From positions 6,634,001 to 6,698,000 of the forward strand of contig NZ_JADOUF010000001.1 of the NCBI RefSeq assembly GCF_015751905.1: 64,000 bases of DNA, in the 5' to 3' direction. Made by a program: the position numbers and the translations under genes. The notes below the pieces were generated by a model. The model saw nothing but the letters and a program-made list of their open reading frames with translations, searched no databases and was not told where the DNA came from. The DNA comes from Longispora fulva. Lineage in GTDB: Bacteria > Actinomycetota > Actinomycetes > Mycobacteriales > Micromonosporaceae. Shown piece by piece: positions 16,743 through 24,967 of this stretch (position 1 is its first letter; every line of letters starts with the position of its first letter).

Positions 16743-17297
16743 ATGAGACGGGCCGTCGTGGCGCTGGTGGCCGTGCTGGCGCTGGCCGGTTGCCAGGGCG
16801 GCAAGGGGTCACCTGATGTCACCAACGAGCAACGCTACGTCGCGGGTGACGGTACCTCCCAGCTGTTCGAACCGGGGCAGCGGAAGAAGTCGCCGACGGT
16901 CTCCGGCACCCTCCTGGACGGCGCGAAGTTCACCCTGGCCACCGGCAAGGTGACCGTGATCAACTTCTGGGCGTCCTGGTGCGCCCCGTGCCGCACCGAG
17001 GCCGACGACCTCGAGGACGTGTACCAGGCCAGCAAGGGCAAGGGCGTCGAGTTCCTCGGCATCGACTTCCGGGACGGCCAGGACGCCGCGCGCAGCTTCG
17101 CCGACGGCCGGATGACCTACCCGAGCCTGTTCGACCCGGCCGGCAAGGTCGCGCTGAGCTTCCGGGACGTGCCGCCGAACACCATCCCGGCCACGATCGT
17201 CCTGGACAAGCAGGGCCGGGTCGCCGCCGTGATCCGCAAGCCGATCGAACGCGACGAGCTGCAGAAGATCGTCGACCCGATCGCGGCGGAGCAGTAG
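16743..17297 (+). CDS. resA: TlpA/ResA-family thiol-disulphide oxidoreductase lipoprotein
   Basis: 184 residues. The signal peptide ends in lipobox LAGC with lipidated Cys17, so it is anchored outside the membrane. The thioredoxin fold carries WCAPC (Cys80/Cys83), FLGIDFRDG and a cis-Pro in NTIPATIVLD. It is expected to reduce the CxxCH cysteines of apocytochrome c, taking electrons from CcdA encoded next. Start abuts the previous stop with no gap. Confidence 0.92.
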   Translation: MRRAVVALVAVLALAGCQGGKGSPDVTNEQRYVAGDGTSQLFEPGQRKKSPTVSGTLLDGAKFTLATGKVTVINFWASWCAPCRTEADDLEDVYQASKGKGVEFLGIDFRDGQDAARSFADGRMTYPSLFDPAGKVALSFRDVPPNTIPATIVLDKQGRVAAVIRKPIERDELQKIVDPIAAEQ

Positions 17298-17299
17298 CC

Positions 17300-18055
17300 G
17301 TGGGGGCGAAGCTCGCGAACATCGCCAGTACCGGGCCGCTGATGCTCGCGGTGCTGGTCGCGGCGCTCGCCGGCCTGGTCAGCTTCCTGTCCCCGTGCAT
17401 CCTGCCGCTCGTGCCCGGCTACCTGTCCTATGTCACCGGCCTGGCCGGCGCGGACCTCGACGCCGGCGGCCGCCAGGCCCGGGCCCGGATGCTCACCGGG
17501 GCCACCCTCTTCGTGGCCGGGTTCACGGTCGTGTTCGTCGCGACGGGTACGGCGTTCGCCGGCCTCGGCCGCGCCCTGCTCGAACACCAGCGGGTCGTCG
17601 AGATCGTCACCGGGATCCTGATCGTGATCCTCGGGCTGAGCTTCGCCGGGCTGGTGCCGGGGCTCCAGCGCGAGTTCCGGCTGCACAGGATGCCCGCGGT
17701 GGGGCTGGCCGGCGCGCCCTTCCTCGGCGCGGTGTTCGCCCTCGGCTGGGTGCCGTGCGTCGGCCCGACGCTGGGCGCCGTGCTCGGCCTGGCGGCGGCG
17801 GAGGGCTCGGTGGGCCGCGGCGCACTGCTGTCCGTGGCGTACTGCGCGGGGCTCGGGATCCCGTTCCTGCTGTTCAGCCTGGGGCTGCGGAGCGTGATGG
17901 GACTGCTGGGGTTCGTCCGCCGGCACAGCCGGTGGGTGACCAGGATCGGCGGGGCCCTGCTGGTGATCGTCGGGTTGGCGCTGGCCACCGGCGTGTGGGG
18001 CGAGTTCCTGAACTGGCTGCGCGCGACGGTCGGGCCGGGGAGCGTGGGGATCTGA
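17300..18055 (+). CDS. ccdA: Cytochrome c biogenesis protein CcdA
   Basis: 251 residues, six predicted membrane segments in two homologous halves. Each half has the conserved Cys-Pro turn: SFLSPCILPLVPGY in the first and GWVPCVGPTLGAVL in the second. It moves reducing equivalents from cytoplasmic thioredoxin to the extracytoplasmic ResA-like protein. GTG start 2 nt after the upstream stop; its stop overlaps the ATG of resB as TGATG. Confidence 0.95.
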   Translation: MGAKLANIASTGPLMLAVLVAALAGLVSFLSPCILPLVPGYLSYVTGLAGADLDAGGRQARARMLTGATLFVAGFTVVFVATGTAFAGLGRALLEHQRVVEIVTGILIVILGLSFAGLVPGLQREFRLHRMPAVGLAGAPFLGAVFALGWVPCVGPTLGAVLGLAAAEGSVGRGALLSVAYCAGLGIPFLLFSLGLRSVMGLLGFVRRHSRWVTRIGGALLVIVGLALATGVWGEFLNWLRATVGPGSVGI

Positions 18056-19581
18056 TGGCGGCCCAGGACAGTCGAGCCACGGAGGCCAGGCCCGGCCCGG
18101 GCGCCGGCCCGCTGGCGCTGCTGCGCAACGCGTGGCGGCAGCTCACCAGCATGCGGACGGCGCTCATGCTGCTGTTCCTGCTCGCCGTGGCCGCGGTGCC
18201 CGGCTCGCTGCTGCCCCAGCGCGCCGTCGCGCTCGAGAAGGTCGGCGACTACCTGCGCGCCCACCCGGACTCCGGCCCCTGGCTGGACCGGTTCTACCTC
18301 TTCGACGTCTACTCCTCGCCCTGGTTCGCCGCCATCTACCTGCTGCTGTTCACCTCGCTGATCGGCTGCATCCTGCCGAGGCTGCGCGCCCAGGCGGAGT
18401 CCCTGCTCCGGCCGCCGCCCGCCGCGCCGTCCCGGCTCGACCGGCTGCCCGTGTCCCTGTCGCACCCCTCGTCGCGCTCGGTGCAGGACGTGGCCGCCGT
18501 GCTGCGCCGGGCCCGGTTCCGGGTGGCCGTGCGCGACGGGGCGGTCAGCGCCGAGAAGGGCTACCTGCGAGAGACCGGCAACCTGCTCTTCCACACCGCG
18601 CTGATCGTGCTCCTCGTCGGGGTGGCCCTGGGCTCCTGGTACGGCTGGCACGGCAACCGGATCGTGGTCGAGGGTCCCGAGGGCGAGTTCTGCAACACCC
18701 TCCAGCAGTACGACGAGTACGCGCTGGGCCCGCGCCTCGGGGCCGAGGACCTGCCGCCCTTCTGCGTGCGGCTCGACACCTTCCACGCCGGCTACCTGGA
18801 CAACGGGCAGCCACTGTCGTTCTCGGCTGACGTGACGTACACGGAGAATGGTCCCGAGAAGAAGAAGTCCCTGGCCGTGAACAGCCCCCTGCGGCTGCAC
18901 GGCGCGAACGTCTACCTTCTCGGCCATGGCTACGCCCCGGTGCTGGAGTACACCGACCGCTTCGGCCGCAGGCAGACCACCACGGCGGTGTTCCTGCCCC
19001 AGGACGGCATGCTGACCAGCTCCGGGGTCGCGATCTTCCCGGACGCCAACCTCGACCCGGCCACCGGCCGGCGCGATCCGTCCCAGCAGCTCGGTTTCCA
19101 GGGCGTCTACCTGCCGACCGTGCCCGACAACGTCTCCGACGGCAGCTCCAAGCACCCGGAGGAGAGGAACCCGGCGCTGATGCTGGTCGCCTACCAGGGC
19201 AACCTCGGCGTCGACAACGGCATCCCCCGCTCGGTGTACTCGCTGGACAAGGCCCAGATCGACGCCGGCCGGCTGAAGAAGCTCGGCGAACCGCACATGC
19301 TGCTCAAGGGCGGCGAACCGTGGAAGCTGGCCGACGGCTCCTCGATCCGGTTCCTCGGCACGAAGAAGTGGGCCACGGTCTCCGTCCGCAACGACCCGGG
19401 CGAGCCGGTCATGCTGGCTGGTGCGGTGCTGCTGCTCCTCGGGCTGCTGCCGTCGCTGGCCCTGCGCCGCCGCCGGGTGTTCGTCCGGGTGACCGACGGG
19501 GTGCTGACGGCGGGCGCGCTCGCCAAGAACGAATATCCGGGGCTCGCCGAAGAACTCGAGCTGCTGATGGAGGAGAAGTGA
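18055..19581 (+). CDS. resB: System II cytochrome c synthase subunit ResB/Ccs1
   Basis: 508 residues. Membrane segments lie at about residues 38-58, 92-112, 180-203 and 445-467, with a large extracytoplasmic domain between the third and fourth. LRNAWRQLTSMRTALMLLFL and VPGSLLPQR are typical of the family. It delivers apocytochrome c and works with CcsB to attach haem. Overlaps ccdA and ccsB by one base each (TGATG), indicating tight coupling. Confidence 0.95.
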   Translation: MAAQDSRATEARPGPGAGPLALLRNAWRQLTSMRTALMLLFLLAVAAVPGSLLPQRAVALEKVGDYLRAHPDSGPWLDRFYLFDVYSSPWFAAIYLLLFTSLIGCILPRLRAQAESLLRPPPAAPSRLDRLPVSLSHPSSRSVQDVAAVLRRARFRVAVRDGAVSAEKGYLRETGNLLFHTALIVLLVGVALGSWYGWHGNRIVVEGPEGEFCNTLQQYDEYALGPRLGAEDLPPFCVRLDTFHAGYLDNGQPLSFSADVTYTENGPEKKKSLAVNSPLRLHGANVYLLGHGYAPVLEYTDRFGRRQTTTAVFLPQDGMLTSSGVAIFPDANLDPATGRRDPSQQLGFQGVYLPTVPDNVSDGSSKHPEERNPALMLVAYQGNLGVDNGIPRSVYSLDKAQIDAGRLKKLGEPHMLLKGGEPWKLADGSSIRFLGTKKWATVSVRNDPGEPVMLAGAVLLLLGLLPSLALRRRRVFVRVTDGVLTAGALAKNEYPGLAEELELLMEEK

Positions 19582-20597
19582 TGGCCGCCCTGTCCGACCA
19601 GTTGCTGACCGTGACGATCCTGCTGTACACGCTGGCGATGCTCGGCTACGCCGTGGAGTACGCGTTCGGGATCCGGGGCGTGGTCGCCACCTCGGCCGTC
19701 CGCGAGCCGGCGCTGATCGGCGGCCCGTCCGGCTACGCGCCCTCGGCCGGCGAGGAGCCGTGGGGCTCCCCGGACGACCCGGCCGGCTATGTCTCTCCGG
19801 CCGATCCCGGCCCGACCGGTGTCGCAGACCGCCCCGGTCGCGCCTCCGTCGCCGGCAAGGTCGCCGTCGCCCTGACCGTCGCCGGCGTCCTCGCCCACAT
19901 CGCCTCCGTCGTCCTGCGCGGCGTCGACGCGCACCGGATGCCCCTGGGCAACATGTACGAGTTCGTCGTCTTCGGCTGCCTGGTCGCCATGGCCATCTGG
20001 TCGGGCATCGCCATCCGCAGGCCGGCGCTGCGCCCCCTGGGCCTGTTCGCCTCGCTGATCATCGTGCTGCTGCTGGGCATCGCGGCCACGACGCTGTACG
20101 TGAAGGTCACCCCGCTGGTTCCCGCACTGAACTCCTACTGGCTGGCCATCCACGTCACGGCCGCCTCGATCTCCTCCGGCGTGTTCATGGTCGGCTTCGT
20201 GCCGGCGGCGATGTTCCTGATCCGCCGCCGCTGGGAGCAGACCGGCAGCCAGAGCTTCCCGGTCTCCCTGGGCGCGAGGATGCCGGCCTCCGACACCCTC
20301 GAACGGCTCACCTTCCGGATCCACGTGTTCGCGTTCCCGATCTGGACGTTCGCCGGGATCTCCGGCGCGATCTGGGCCGAGGCCGCCTGGGGCCGCTACT
20401 GGGGCTGGGACCCCAAGGAGACCTGGCTCTTCATCTCCTGGGTGGTCTACGCGATGTACCTGCACGCCCGGGCCACCCCGAGCATCCGCCGGACGACCGT
20501 CACGTGGATCGCGGTCCTCGGCTGGGTGACGATGCTGGTCAACCTGTTCGGCATCAATCTGGTCGTCTCGGGCCTGCACTCCTACGCGGGCGTCTGA
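19581..20597 (+). CDS. ccsB: System II cytochrome c synthase subunit CcsB/CcsA (haem handling)
   Basis: 338 residues, about eight membrane segments. The tryptophan-rich haem-binding WWD motif is WGRYWGWDPKETWLFISWV near the C-terminus; flanking His residues (HRMPLGNMYEF, HVTAAS, LHSYAGV) fit haem ligation. An unusual ~75-residue hydrophilic Pro/Gly/Asp-rich insert follows the first membrane segment. Completes the System II apparatus with ResB. Last gene of the hemL-resA-ccdA-resB-ccsB run. Confidence 0.95.
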   Translation: MAALSDQLLTVTILLYTLAMLGYAVEYAFGIRGVVATSAVREPALIGGPSGYAPSAGEEPWGSPDDPAGYVSPADPGPTGVADRPGRASVAGKVAVALTVAGVLAHIASVVLRGVDAHRMPLGNMYEFVVFGCLVAMAIWSGIAIRRPALRPLGLFASLIIVLLLGIAATTLYVKVTPLVPALNSYWLAIHVTAASISSGVFMVGFVPAAMFLIRRRWEQTGSQSFPVSLGARMPASDTLERLTFRIHVFAFPIWTFAGISGAIWAEAAWGRYWGWDPKETWLFISWVVYAMYLHARATPSIRRTTVTWIAVLGWVTMLVNLFGINLVVSGLHSYAGV

Positions 20598-20634
20598 AAA
20601 ACCCCAAAAATCAGACGGTTACGGCGAGGCCCGC

Positions 20635-20669
20635 CCGCCAGCGTCGGCGCGACGGCCGGGCGCTGGCGG
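20635..20669. terminator. Hairpin after ccsB
   Basis: Arms CCGCCAGCG and CGCTGGCGG are separated by 17 nt in the ccsB-mqnL gap. A second, smaller pairing (CGTCTGA with TCAGACG, 20591-20617) spans the ccsB stop and encloses an A-rich loop. Either could end ccsB transcription. Confidence 0.4.
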
Positions 20670-20730
20670 CACCGCGCGGTCGTCCGCCACAGTAGGAGCC
20701 ACCAGCGCGGGGCGGCAGGTGCTGGGCTGG

Positions 20731-20736
20731 GATACT
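20731..20736 (+). promoter_or_regulatory. Extended -10 for leaderless mqnL
   Basis: TGG-GATACT, an extended -10, ends 7 nt before the mqnL ATG at 20744; no Shine-Dalgarno is present. Confidence 0.5.
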
Positions 20737-20743
20737 GGCGCGC

Positions 20744-22195
20744 ATGGGCTTTCCGTACACCGATCTCAAGGACTTCCTCCGGGCGCTGGAGAAGGCCGGT
20801 GAGCTGGTCCGGATCAGCGCACCCGTGGACCCCGACCTGGAGATCAGCGAGATCGTCCAGCGCGTCGTGAAGGCGAAGGGGCCGGCGCTGCTGTTCGAGC
20901 GGCCGACCCGGGGCGACATGCCGCTGGCCATCAACATCTTCGGCACCGAGAAGCGGATGGCGATGGCCCTCGGCGTCGAGCGGCTGGACGAGATCGGCGA
21001 GAAGATCGGCGCGCTGCTCAAGCCGGAGCTGCCGCAGGGCTGGTCGGGCATCAAGGACGGCATCTCCAAGGTGATGCAGCTCAAGAGCGTGCCGCCGAAG
21101 AAGGTGAAGACCGCGCCCTGCCAGGAGCTGGTGATGAAGGGCGACGAGGTCGACCTGAACCGGCTCCCTGCCCTGCAGACCTGGCCCGACGACGGCGGCG
21201 TGTTCCACAACTTCGGACTCACGCACACCAAGCACCCGGAGACGGGCAAGCGCAACCTGGGCCTCTACCGGCTTCAGCAGCACTCGAAGAACAGCCTCGG
21301 CATGCACTGGCAGATCCACAAGGACTCCACGGCGCACCACGCTGTCGCGGAGCGCCTCGGGCAGCGGCTGCCGGTGGCCGTCGCGATCGGCTGCGACCCC
21401 GTGGTCACCTACGCGGCGACGGCCCCGCTGCCGAGCGACATCGACGAGTACCTGTTCGCCGGGTTCCTGCGCGGCGAGCGGGTCGAGATGGTCGACTGCC
21501 TCACCGTGCCGTTGCAGGTGCCGGCTCAGGCCCAGATCATCATCGAGGGGTACGTCGAGCCCGGCGAGCGCCTCCCCGAGGGCCCCTTCGGCGACCACAC
21601 GGGCTTCTACACCCCGGTGGAGCCGTTCCCGGTCCTGCACGTCACCGCCATCACCATGCAGCGCGAGCCGGTCTACCACACGATCGTGACGTCGAAGCCC
21701 CCGCAGGAGGACGGCCCGATCGGCAAGGCCACCGAGCGGATCTTCCTGCCGCTGCTCAAGCTCGTGGTGCCCGACATCCACGACTACGACATGCCCGAGC
21801 CGGGCGTGTTCCACAACTGTGTGATCGTGTCGATCAAGAAGCGGTACCCGAAGCACGCCCAGAAGGTGATGAACGCCATCTGGGGCGCGCACCTGATGTC
21901 CCTGACCAAGCTGATCGTGATCGTGGACGACGACTGCGACGTGCACGACTACAACGAGGTCGCGTTCCGCGCCTTCGGCAACGTCGACTACTCCCGGGAC
22001 CTGCTGCTCACCGAGGGCCCGGTGGACCACCTGGACCACGGCTCCTACAACCAGTTCTACGGCGGCAAGGTCGGCATCGACGCGACCCGCAAACTGCCCT
22101 CCGAGGGGTACCACCGGGGCTGGCCGGACGAGCTCGTCATGTCGCCGGACGTGGTGGAGAAGGTCAGCGCGCGCTGGAAGGAATACGGCCTGTGA
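20744..22195 (+). CDS. mqnL: UbiD-family menaquinone biosynthesis decarboxylase (MqnL)
   Basis: 483 residues, the UbiD length. Prenylated-FMN binding and catalysis are supported by MHWQIHKDSTAHHA, LPVAVAIGCDP and EGPFGDHTGFYTP (Glu of the E-R-E triad). In the futalosine pathway the UbiD-like protein decarboxylates the prenylated 1,4-dihydroxy-6-naphthoate intermediate. Context is decisive: the next gene is the UbiA-type prenyltransferase and a UbiX-type flavin prenyltransferase gene is 2 kb away. Its stop overlaps mqnP in GTGA. Confidence 0.92.
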   Translation: MGFPYTDLKDFLRALEKAGELVRISAPVDPDLEISEIVQRVVKAKGPALLFERPTRGDMPLAINIFGTEKRMAMALGVERLDEIGEKIGALLKPELPQGWSGIKDGISKVMQLKSVPPKKVKTAPCQELVMKGDEVDLNRLPALQTWPDDGGVFHNFGLTHTKHPETGKRNLGLYRLQQHSKNSLGMHWQIHKDSTAHHAVAERLGQRLPVAVAIGCDPVVTYAATAPLPSDIDEYLFAGFLRGERVEMVDCLTVPLQVPAQAQIIIEGYVEPGERLPEGPFGDHTGFYTPVEPFPVLHVTAITMQREPVYHTIVTSKPPQEDGPIGKATERIFLPLLKLVVPDIHDYDMPEPGVFHNCVIVSIKKRYPKHAQKVMNAIWGAHLMSLTKLIVIVDDDCDVHDYNEVAFRAFGNVDYSRDLLLTEGPVDHLDHGSYNQFYGGKVGIDATRKLPSEGYHRGWPDELVMSPDVVEKVSARWKEYGL

Positions 22196-23085
22196 GCACC
22201 GTGGCGACGAGGTCCCGGGACTTCCTCCGGCTCGTGCGGATCGAGCACTCGGTGTTCGCGCTGCCGTTCGCGTACCTGGCCGCGCTCACCGCGATGACCC
22301 GGCACGGCGGACACGTGCGGTGGCTGACGCTGCTGATCGTCACGGTGGCCATGGTCGGCGCGCGGACGTTCGCGATGGCCGCCAACCGGATCATCGACCG
22401 GCACATCGACGCGCAGAACCCGCGGACCGCCGAGCGTGAGCTGGTCACGGGCGCGCTCTCGGTCCGCACGGCGTGGATCGGCGCGCTGGTCGCGCTCGTG
22501 GTGTTCCTCGGCGCGGCGCTGCTGCTCAACCCGCTGTGCGCCCTGCTGTCCCCGCTGGCCGTCGCCCCCCTGATCATCTACCCGTACGCCAAGCGGTTCA
22601 CCGACTTCCCGCAGGGCGTGCTCGCGATCGCCCAGATGGTGGGACCGGCCGGCGGCTGGCTCGCGGTCACCGGCAGCTTCGACGGCTTCGGCCCGGCGTT
22701 CGTCCTGAGTGTCGGGGTCGGACTGTGGATCGGCGGCTTCGACCTGATCTACGCCTCGCAGGATGCCGAGGTGGACCGGGTGATCGGGGTGCGCTCGGTG
22801 CCGGCCCGGTTCGGGGTGCGTGCGGCACTGCACGCGTCGTCTGTCGTACACCTGCTTGCGTTTGGTCTGTTTGTATGGTTTGGGCAGTGGGCCGGCTTCG
22901 GCTGGTTGTGGTGGATCGGGCTGGCCCTGACCGCCGCGTCCTTCGTCTACCAGCACGCCATCGTCAAGCCCGACGACCTTTCCCGGGCGAACCGGGCGTT
23001 CTTCACCGCAAATGGATTCGTCGGGATCGCCCTGTTTGTCTTCGCGCTCGCCGATCTGGTTTTTCTCCAGCATCTGCGGGGTTAA
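22192..23085 (+). CDS. mqnP: UbiA-family prenyltransferase of the futalosine menaquinone pathway (MqnP)
   Basis: 297 residues, about eight or nine membrane helices. The two Mg-prenyl-diphosphate motifs are NRIIDRHIDAQNPRT (NxxxDxxxD) and DLIYASQDAEVDR. It attaches a polyprenyl chain to 1,4-dihydroxy-6-naphthoate at the membrane. GTG start overlaps the mqnL stop, so the two are cotranslated. A slightly less GC-rich stretch near codons 220-235 is in frame. Confidence 0.92.
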   Translation: MSTVATRSRDFLRLVRIEHSVFALPFAYLAALTAMTRHGGHVRWLTLLIVTVAMVGARTFAMAANRIIDRHIDAQNPRTAERELVTGALSVRTAWIGALVALVVFLGAALLLNPLCALLSPLAVAPLIIYPYAKRFTDFPQGVLAIAQMVGPAGGWLAVTGSFDGFGPAFVLSVGVGLWIGGFDLIYASQDAEVDRVIGVRSVPARFGVRAALHASSVVHLLAFGLFVWFGQWAGFGWLWWIGLALTAASFVYQHAIVKPDDLSRANRAFFTANGFVGIALFVFALADLVFLQHLRG

Positions 23086-23141
23086 TTCACTCACGTGCCG
23101 GGTAGTGACACACTGGGAGTTCGCCCCTAGAAGGAGGCGCC

Positions 23142-23234
23142 ATGCTCAGGTACCCGAACGAGCCCCTAGACATGTGGGCTGAAGACGAAGAGCTGGAATC
23201 CGCCGACACCGCGGAGGATGCCGGGGACGGCTAG
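23142..23234 (+). CDS. 30-residue acidic small protein
   Basis: ATG at 23142 is preceded by AAGGAGG (23131-23137), the strongest Shine-Dalgarno seen in this window, at optimal spacing. The product starts MLRYPNEPLDMWAEDEELES and ends in TAEDAGDG; 11 of 30 residues are Asp or Glu. No domain is recognisable. It sits 56 nt after mqnP, probably at the end of that transcript, and its TAG shares a CTAG with the stop of the convergent Lrp gene. Function unknown; I regard it as real because of the ribosome-binding site. Confidence 0.65.
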   Translation: MLRYPNEPLDMWAEDEELESADTAEDAGDG

Positions 23235-23686
23235 GCCGGATGCTGCGGTCGCCCCTCCCACTTGGTGGAGAGGGCGATCGTGGTCCGGGTCCGCGACACC
23301 CCGGAGATCCGGTTCATCCGGGCGATGAGCTGCTCCAACTGTGAGATCGTGCCCACCCGTGCCTTGCAGAGGAACGACTCCTCGCCGGCCATGAAGTAGC
23401 ACGACTCGATCTCCGGCAACTCGTGCAGCGCCGCGGCGATCTCCTCGATCTCGCCCTCGTTCGTGATGATGCCGATCAGTGCCGTCACCCCCAGGCCGAT
23501 CGCGTCCGGGTTCACCGCCGCCTGGTAGCCGAGGAGCACACCGCTCGACTCCAGCTTGCCCACCCGCTCGTGCACGGCCGGCGCGGACAGCCCCACCTGC
23601 CGGGCCAGCTCGGCGTACGACAGCCGGGCGTTGATGCGGAGAAGCTGGACGAGTTGGCGGTCGATGGCATCCACACCGCAGACCAT
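23231..23686 (-). CDS. Lrp/AsnC-family transcriptional regulator
   Basis: 151 residues. The N-terminal helix-turn-helix is IDRQLVQLLRINARLSYAEL followed by ARQVGLSAPAVHERVGKLES. The C-terminal RAM/AsnC effector domain includes IESCYFMAGEESFLC and ARMNRISGVSRTRTTIALS. Such proteins form octamers that bind amino acids or related ligands. Start taken at ATG 23686; a GTG four codons in is the alternative. It is divergent from the BldC-family gene and the shared gap carries an inverted repeat. Confidence 0.93.
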   Translation of the reverse strand: MVCGVDAIDRQLVQLLRINARLSYAELARQVGLSAPAVHERVGKLESSGVLLGYQAAVNPDAIGLGVTALIGIITNEGEIEEIAAALHELPEIESCYFMAGEESFLCKARVGTISQLEQLIARMNRISGVSRTRTTIALSTKWEGRPQHPA

Positions 23687-23751
23687 ATCCGGAGGGTGGC
23701 AAGGTACTCCAAAAACCACCCAGATAAGTGCTCTTTTGTTGTTTCCGGGAT

Positions 23752-23772
23752 GAGCACCCAACGACGGTGCTC
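23752..23772. promoter_or_regulatory. Inverted repeat between divergent Lrp and BldC-family genes
   Basis: GAGCACC and GGTGCTC arms are separated by 7 nt, and a further half-site GTGCTC lies near 23729. A candidate operator for the adjacent Lrp-type regulator. Confidence 0.35.
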
Positions 23773-23810
23773 TAATGGTCAGTACGTCCATTGCGACGTA
23801 AGGGGGGGTT

Positions 23811-24050
23811 GTGGACACAGGCGATCGTCTATTGACGCCGGGCGAGGTGGCGGCACTGTTCCGCGTCGACCCGAAGACTGTCACCCGATGGGCAGCGGCG
23901 GGGCGGATCGGAAGCATCCGGACGCCCGGCGGCCACCGGAGGTTCCGGGAGTCTGAGGTCAAGGAGCTGCTGGGTTCCGAGGGGCTGCACGAAGAGCAGC
24001 CCGTCGCGGCGACTCCTCCGCCGACGCAGCACCGGCCGCCGCAGCACTAG
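23811..24050 (+). CDS. BldC-family MerR-like DNA-binding protein
   Basis: 79 residues. The winged helix-turn-helix LLTPGEVAALFRVDPKTVTR followed by WAAAGRIGSIRTPGGHRRFR is nearly the BldC signature. Streptomyces BldC (about 68 residues) binds DNA cooperatively and times development. Here the C-terminus carries a longer Pro/His/Glu tail, so this may be a paralogue. GTG start. The AT-poor GGGGGGG run just upstream may act as ribosome-binding site. Confidence 0.9.
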   Translation: MDTGDRLLTPGEVAALFRVDPKTVTRWAAAGRIGSIRTPGGHRRFRESEVKELLGSEGLHEEQPVAATPPPTQHRPPQH

Positions 24051-24123
24051 GCCCGGTCCGGGACGCAGGTCCCACCGGGGCCAGGGTTCGGGCCGCGCAC
24101 GCGGTCCGGGCGGACACGGACAT

Positions 24124-24150
24124 GCGGCCCGCGGAGGTTGAGCGGGCCGC
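24124..24150. terminator. Hairpin between convergent BldC-family gene and mqnM
   Basis: Perfect 9-bp arms GCGGCCCGC and GCGGGCCGC with a 9-nt loop lie in a 115-bp convergent gap. Confidence 0.55.
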
Positions 24151-24165
24151 CGGGTCCCGTTGTGC

Positions 24166-24837
24166 TTATCGGGCCGAGCCCAGCTCGCCGGCCCAGCGCT
24201 GGAACAGGGTGTGCGGCACCCCCACGGCGTCCAGCACCTTCCCGGCCACGAAGTCGACCAGCTGGTCGACCGTCTTCGTCCCGGCGTAGAAGCCCGGGCT
24301 GGCCGGCAGGACCACCGCCCCGGCGTCGTGCAGCCGCAGCAGGTGCTCCAGGTGGCTCCTCGACACCGGCGTCTCCCGGGGCACCACAACCACCGGGCGG
24401 CGCTCCTTGAGGTTGACGTCCGCCGCGCGTTGCAGCAGGTCCTTGGACAGGCCCAGGGCGATGCCGGCACAGGCTGCCGTGCTGGCCGGGACGACGAGCA
24501 TGCCCCGGACCGGGTAGCTGCCGCTGCTCGGGCCGGCGGCCAGGTCGCCGGCTGGCCAGTACCGGACGTCGCCGACACCGGGGACTCCGTGGGCCTGGGC
24601 GGTCCCGCCGGCCTCGCGGCCCGTGGCGGCCTCCCGGCCCAGCCAGAGGGCCAGGTCCTCCGCCCAGTGCGCGTCACGGAACGCGATCCCCGTCTCGTCG
24701 AGGATCGTCAGGCGGGCCGCCCGGGACACGACCAGGTCCACGGGCAGGCCGGCGTCGAGAAGGGCGTTCAGGGTCGCTCTGGCATACGGCGTCCCCGACG
24801 CTCCGGAGATCCCGACCACCCACGGCACACGCTGCAT
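24166..24837 (-). CDS. mqnM: UbiX-like flavin prenyltransferase (MqnM)
   Basis: 223 residues. The N-terminus VPWVVGISGASGTPYARATL is the UbiX FMN-binding signature; VVPASTAACAGIALGLSKDL and VVVVPRETPVSRSHLEHLL are further family blocks. It makes prenylated FMN, the cofactor needed by the UbiD-type decarboxylase MqnL. A Gly/Ala-rich insert near residue 90 is longer than in canonical UbiX. ATG at 24837 has a GGGGGG ribosome-binding site; a longer in-frame start at 24897 lacks one and would enter the palindrome. Confidence 0.9.
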   Translation of the reverse strand: MQRVPWVVGISGASGTPYARATLNALLDAGLPVDLVVSRAARLTILDETGIAFRDAHWAEDLALWLGREAATGREAGGTAQAHGVPGVGDVRYWPAGDLAAGPSSGSYPVRGMLVVPASTAACAGIALGLSKDLLQRAADVNLKERRPVVVVPRETPVSRSHLEHLLRLHDAGAVVLPASPGFYAGTKTVDQLVDFVAGKVLDAVGVPHTLFQRWAGELGSAR

Positions 24838-24896
24838 CCCCCCAGCCTGCCAGGGCGGCACCCGCCCGCCACGGCCAGCCCGCACGATCTTCACCA

Positions 24897-24931
24897 CAGA
24901 GGGAACAAGTACCCCGAACTTGTTCCCTCTG
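24897..24931. promoter_or_regulatory. 14-bp perfect inverted repeat between divergent mqnM and Cds1-like gene
   Basis: Arms CAGAGGGAACAAGT and ACTTGTTCCCTCTG are separated by 7 nt. The repeat lies immediately upstream of the predicted -35/-10 of the Cds1-like gene (-10 TAGCCT at 24956) and 60 bp from the mqnM start. Position in a divergent promoter favours an operator rather than a terminator. Confidence 0.55.
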
Positions 24932-24955
24932 CGGTACCCCCGCGCAGCTCAGAGG

Positions 24956-24961
24956 TAGCCT
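24956..24961 (+). promoter_or_regulatory. -10 hexamer for the leaderless Cds1-like gene
   Basis: TAGCCT lies 6 nt before the ATG at 24968, the same arrangement as for the HAD gene at 1108. Confidence 0.5.
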
Positions 24962-24967
24962 CCAGGC

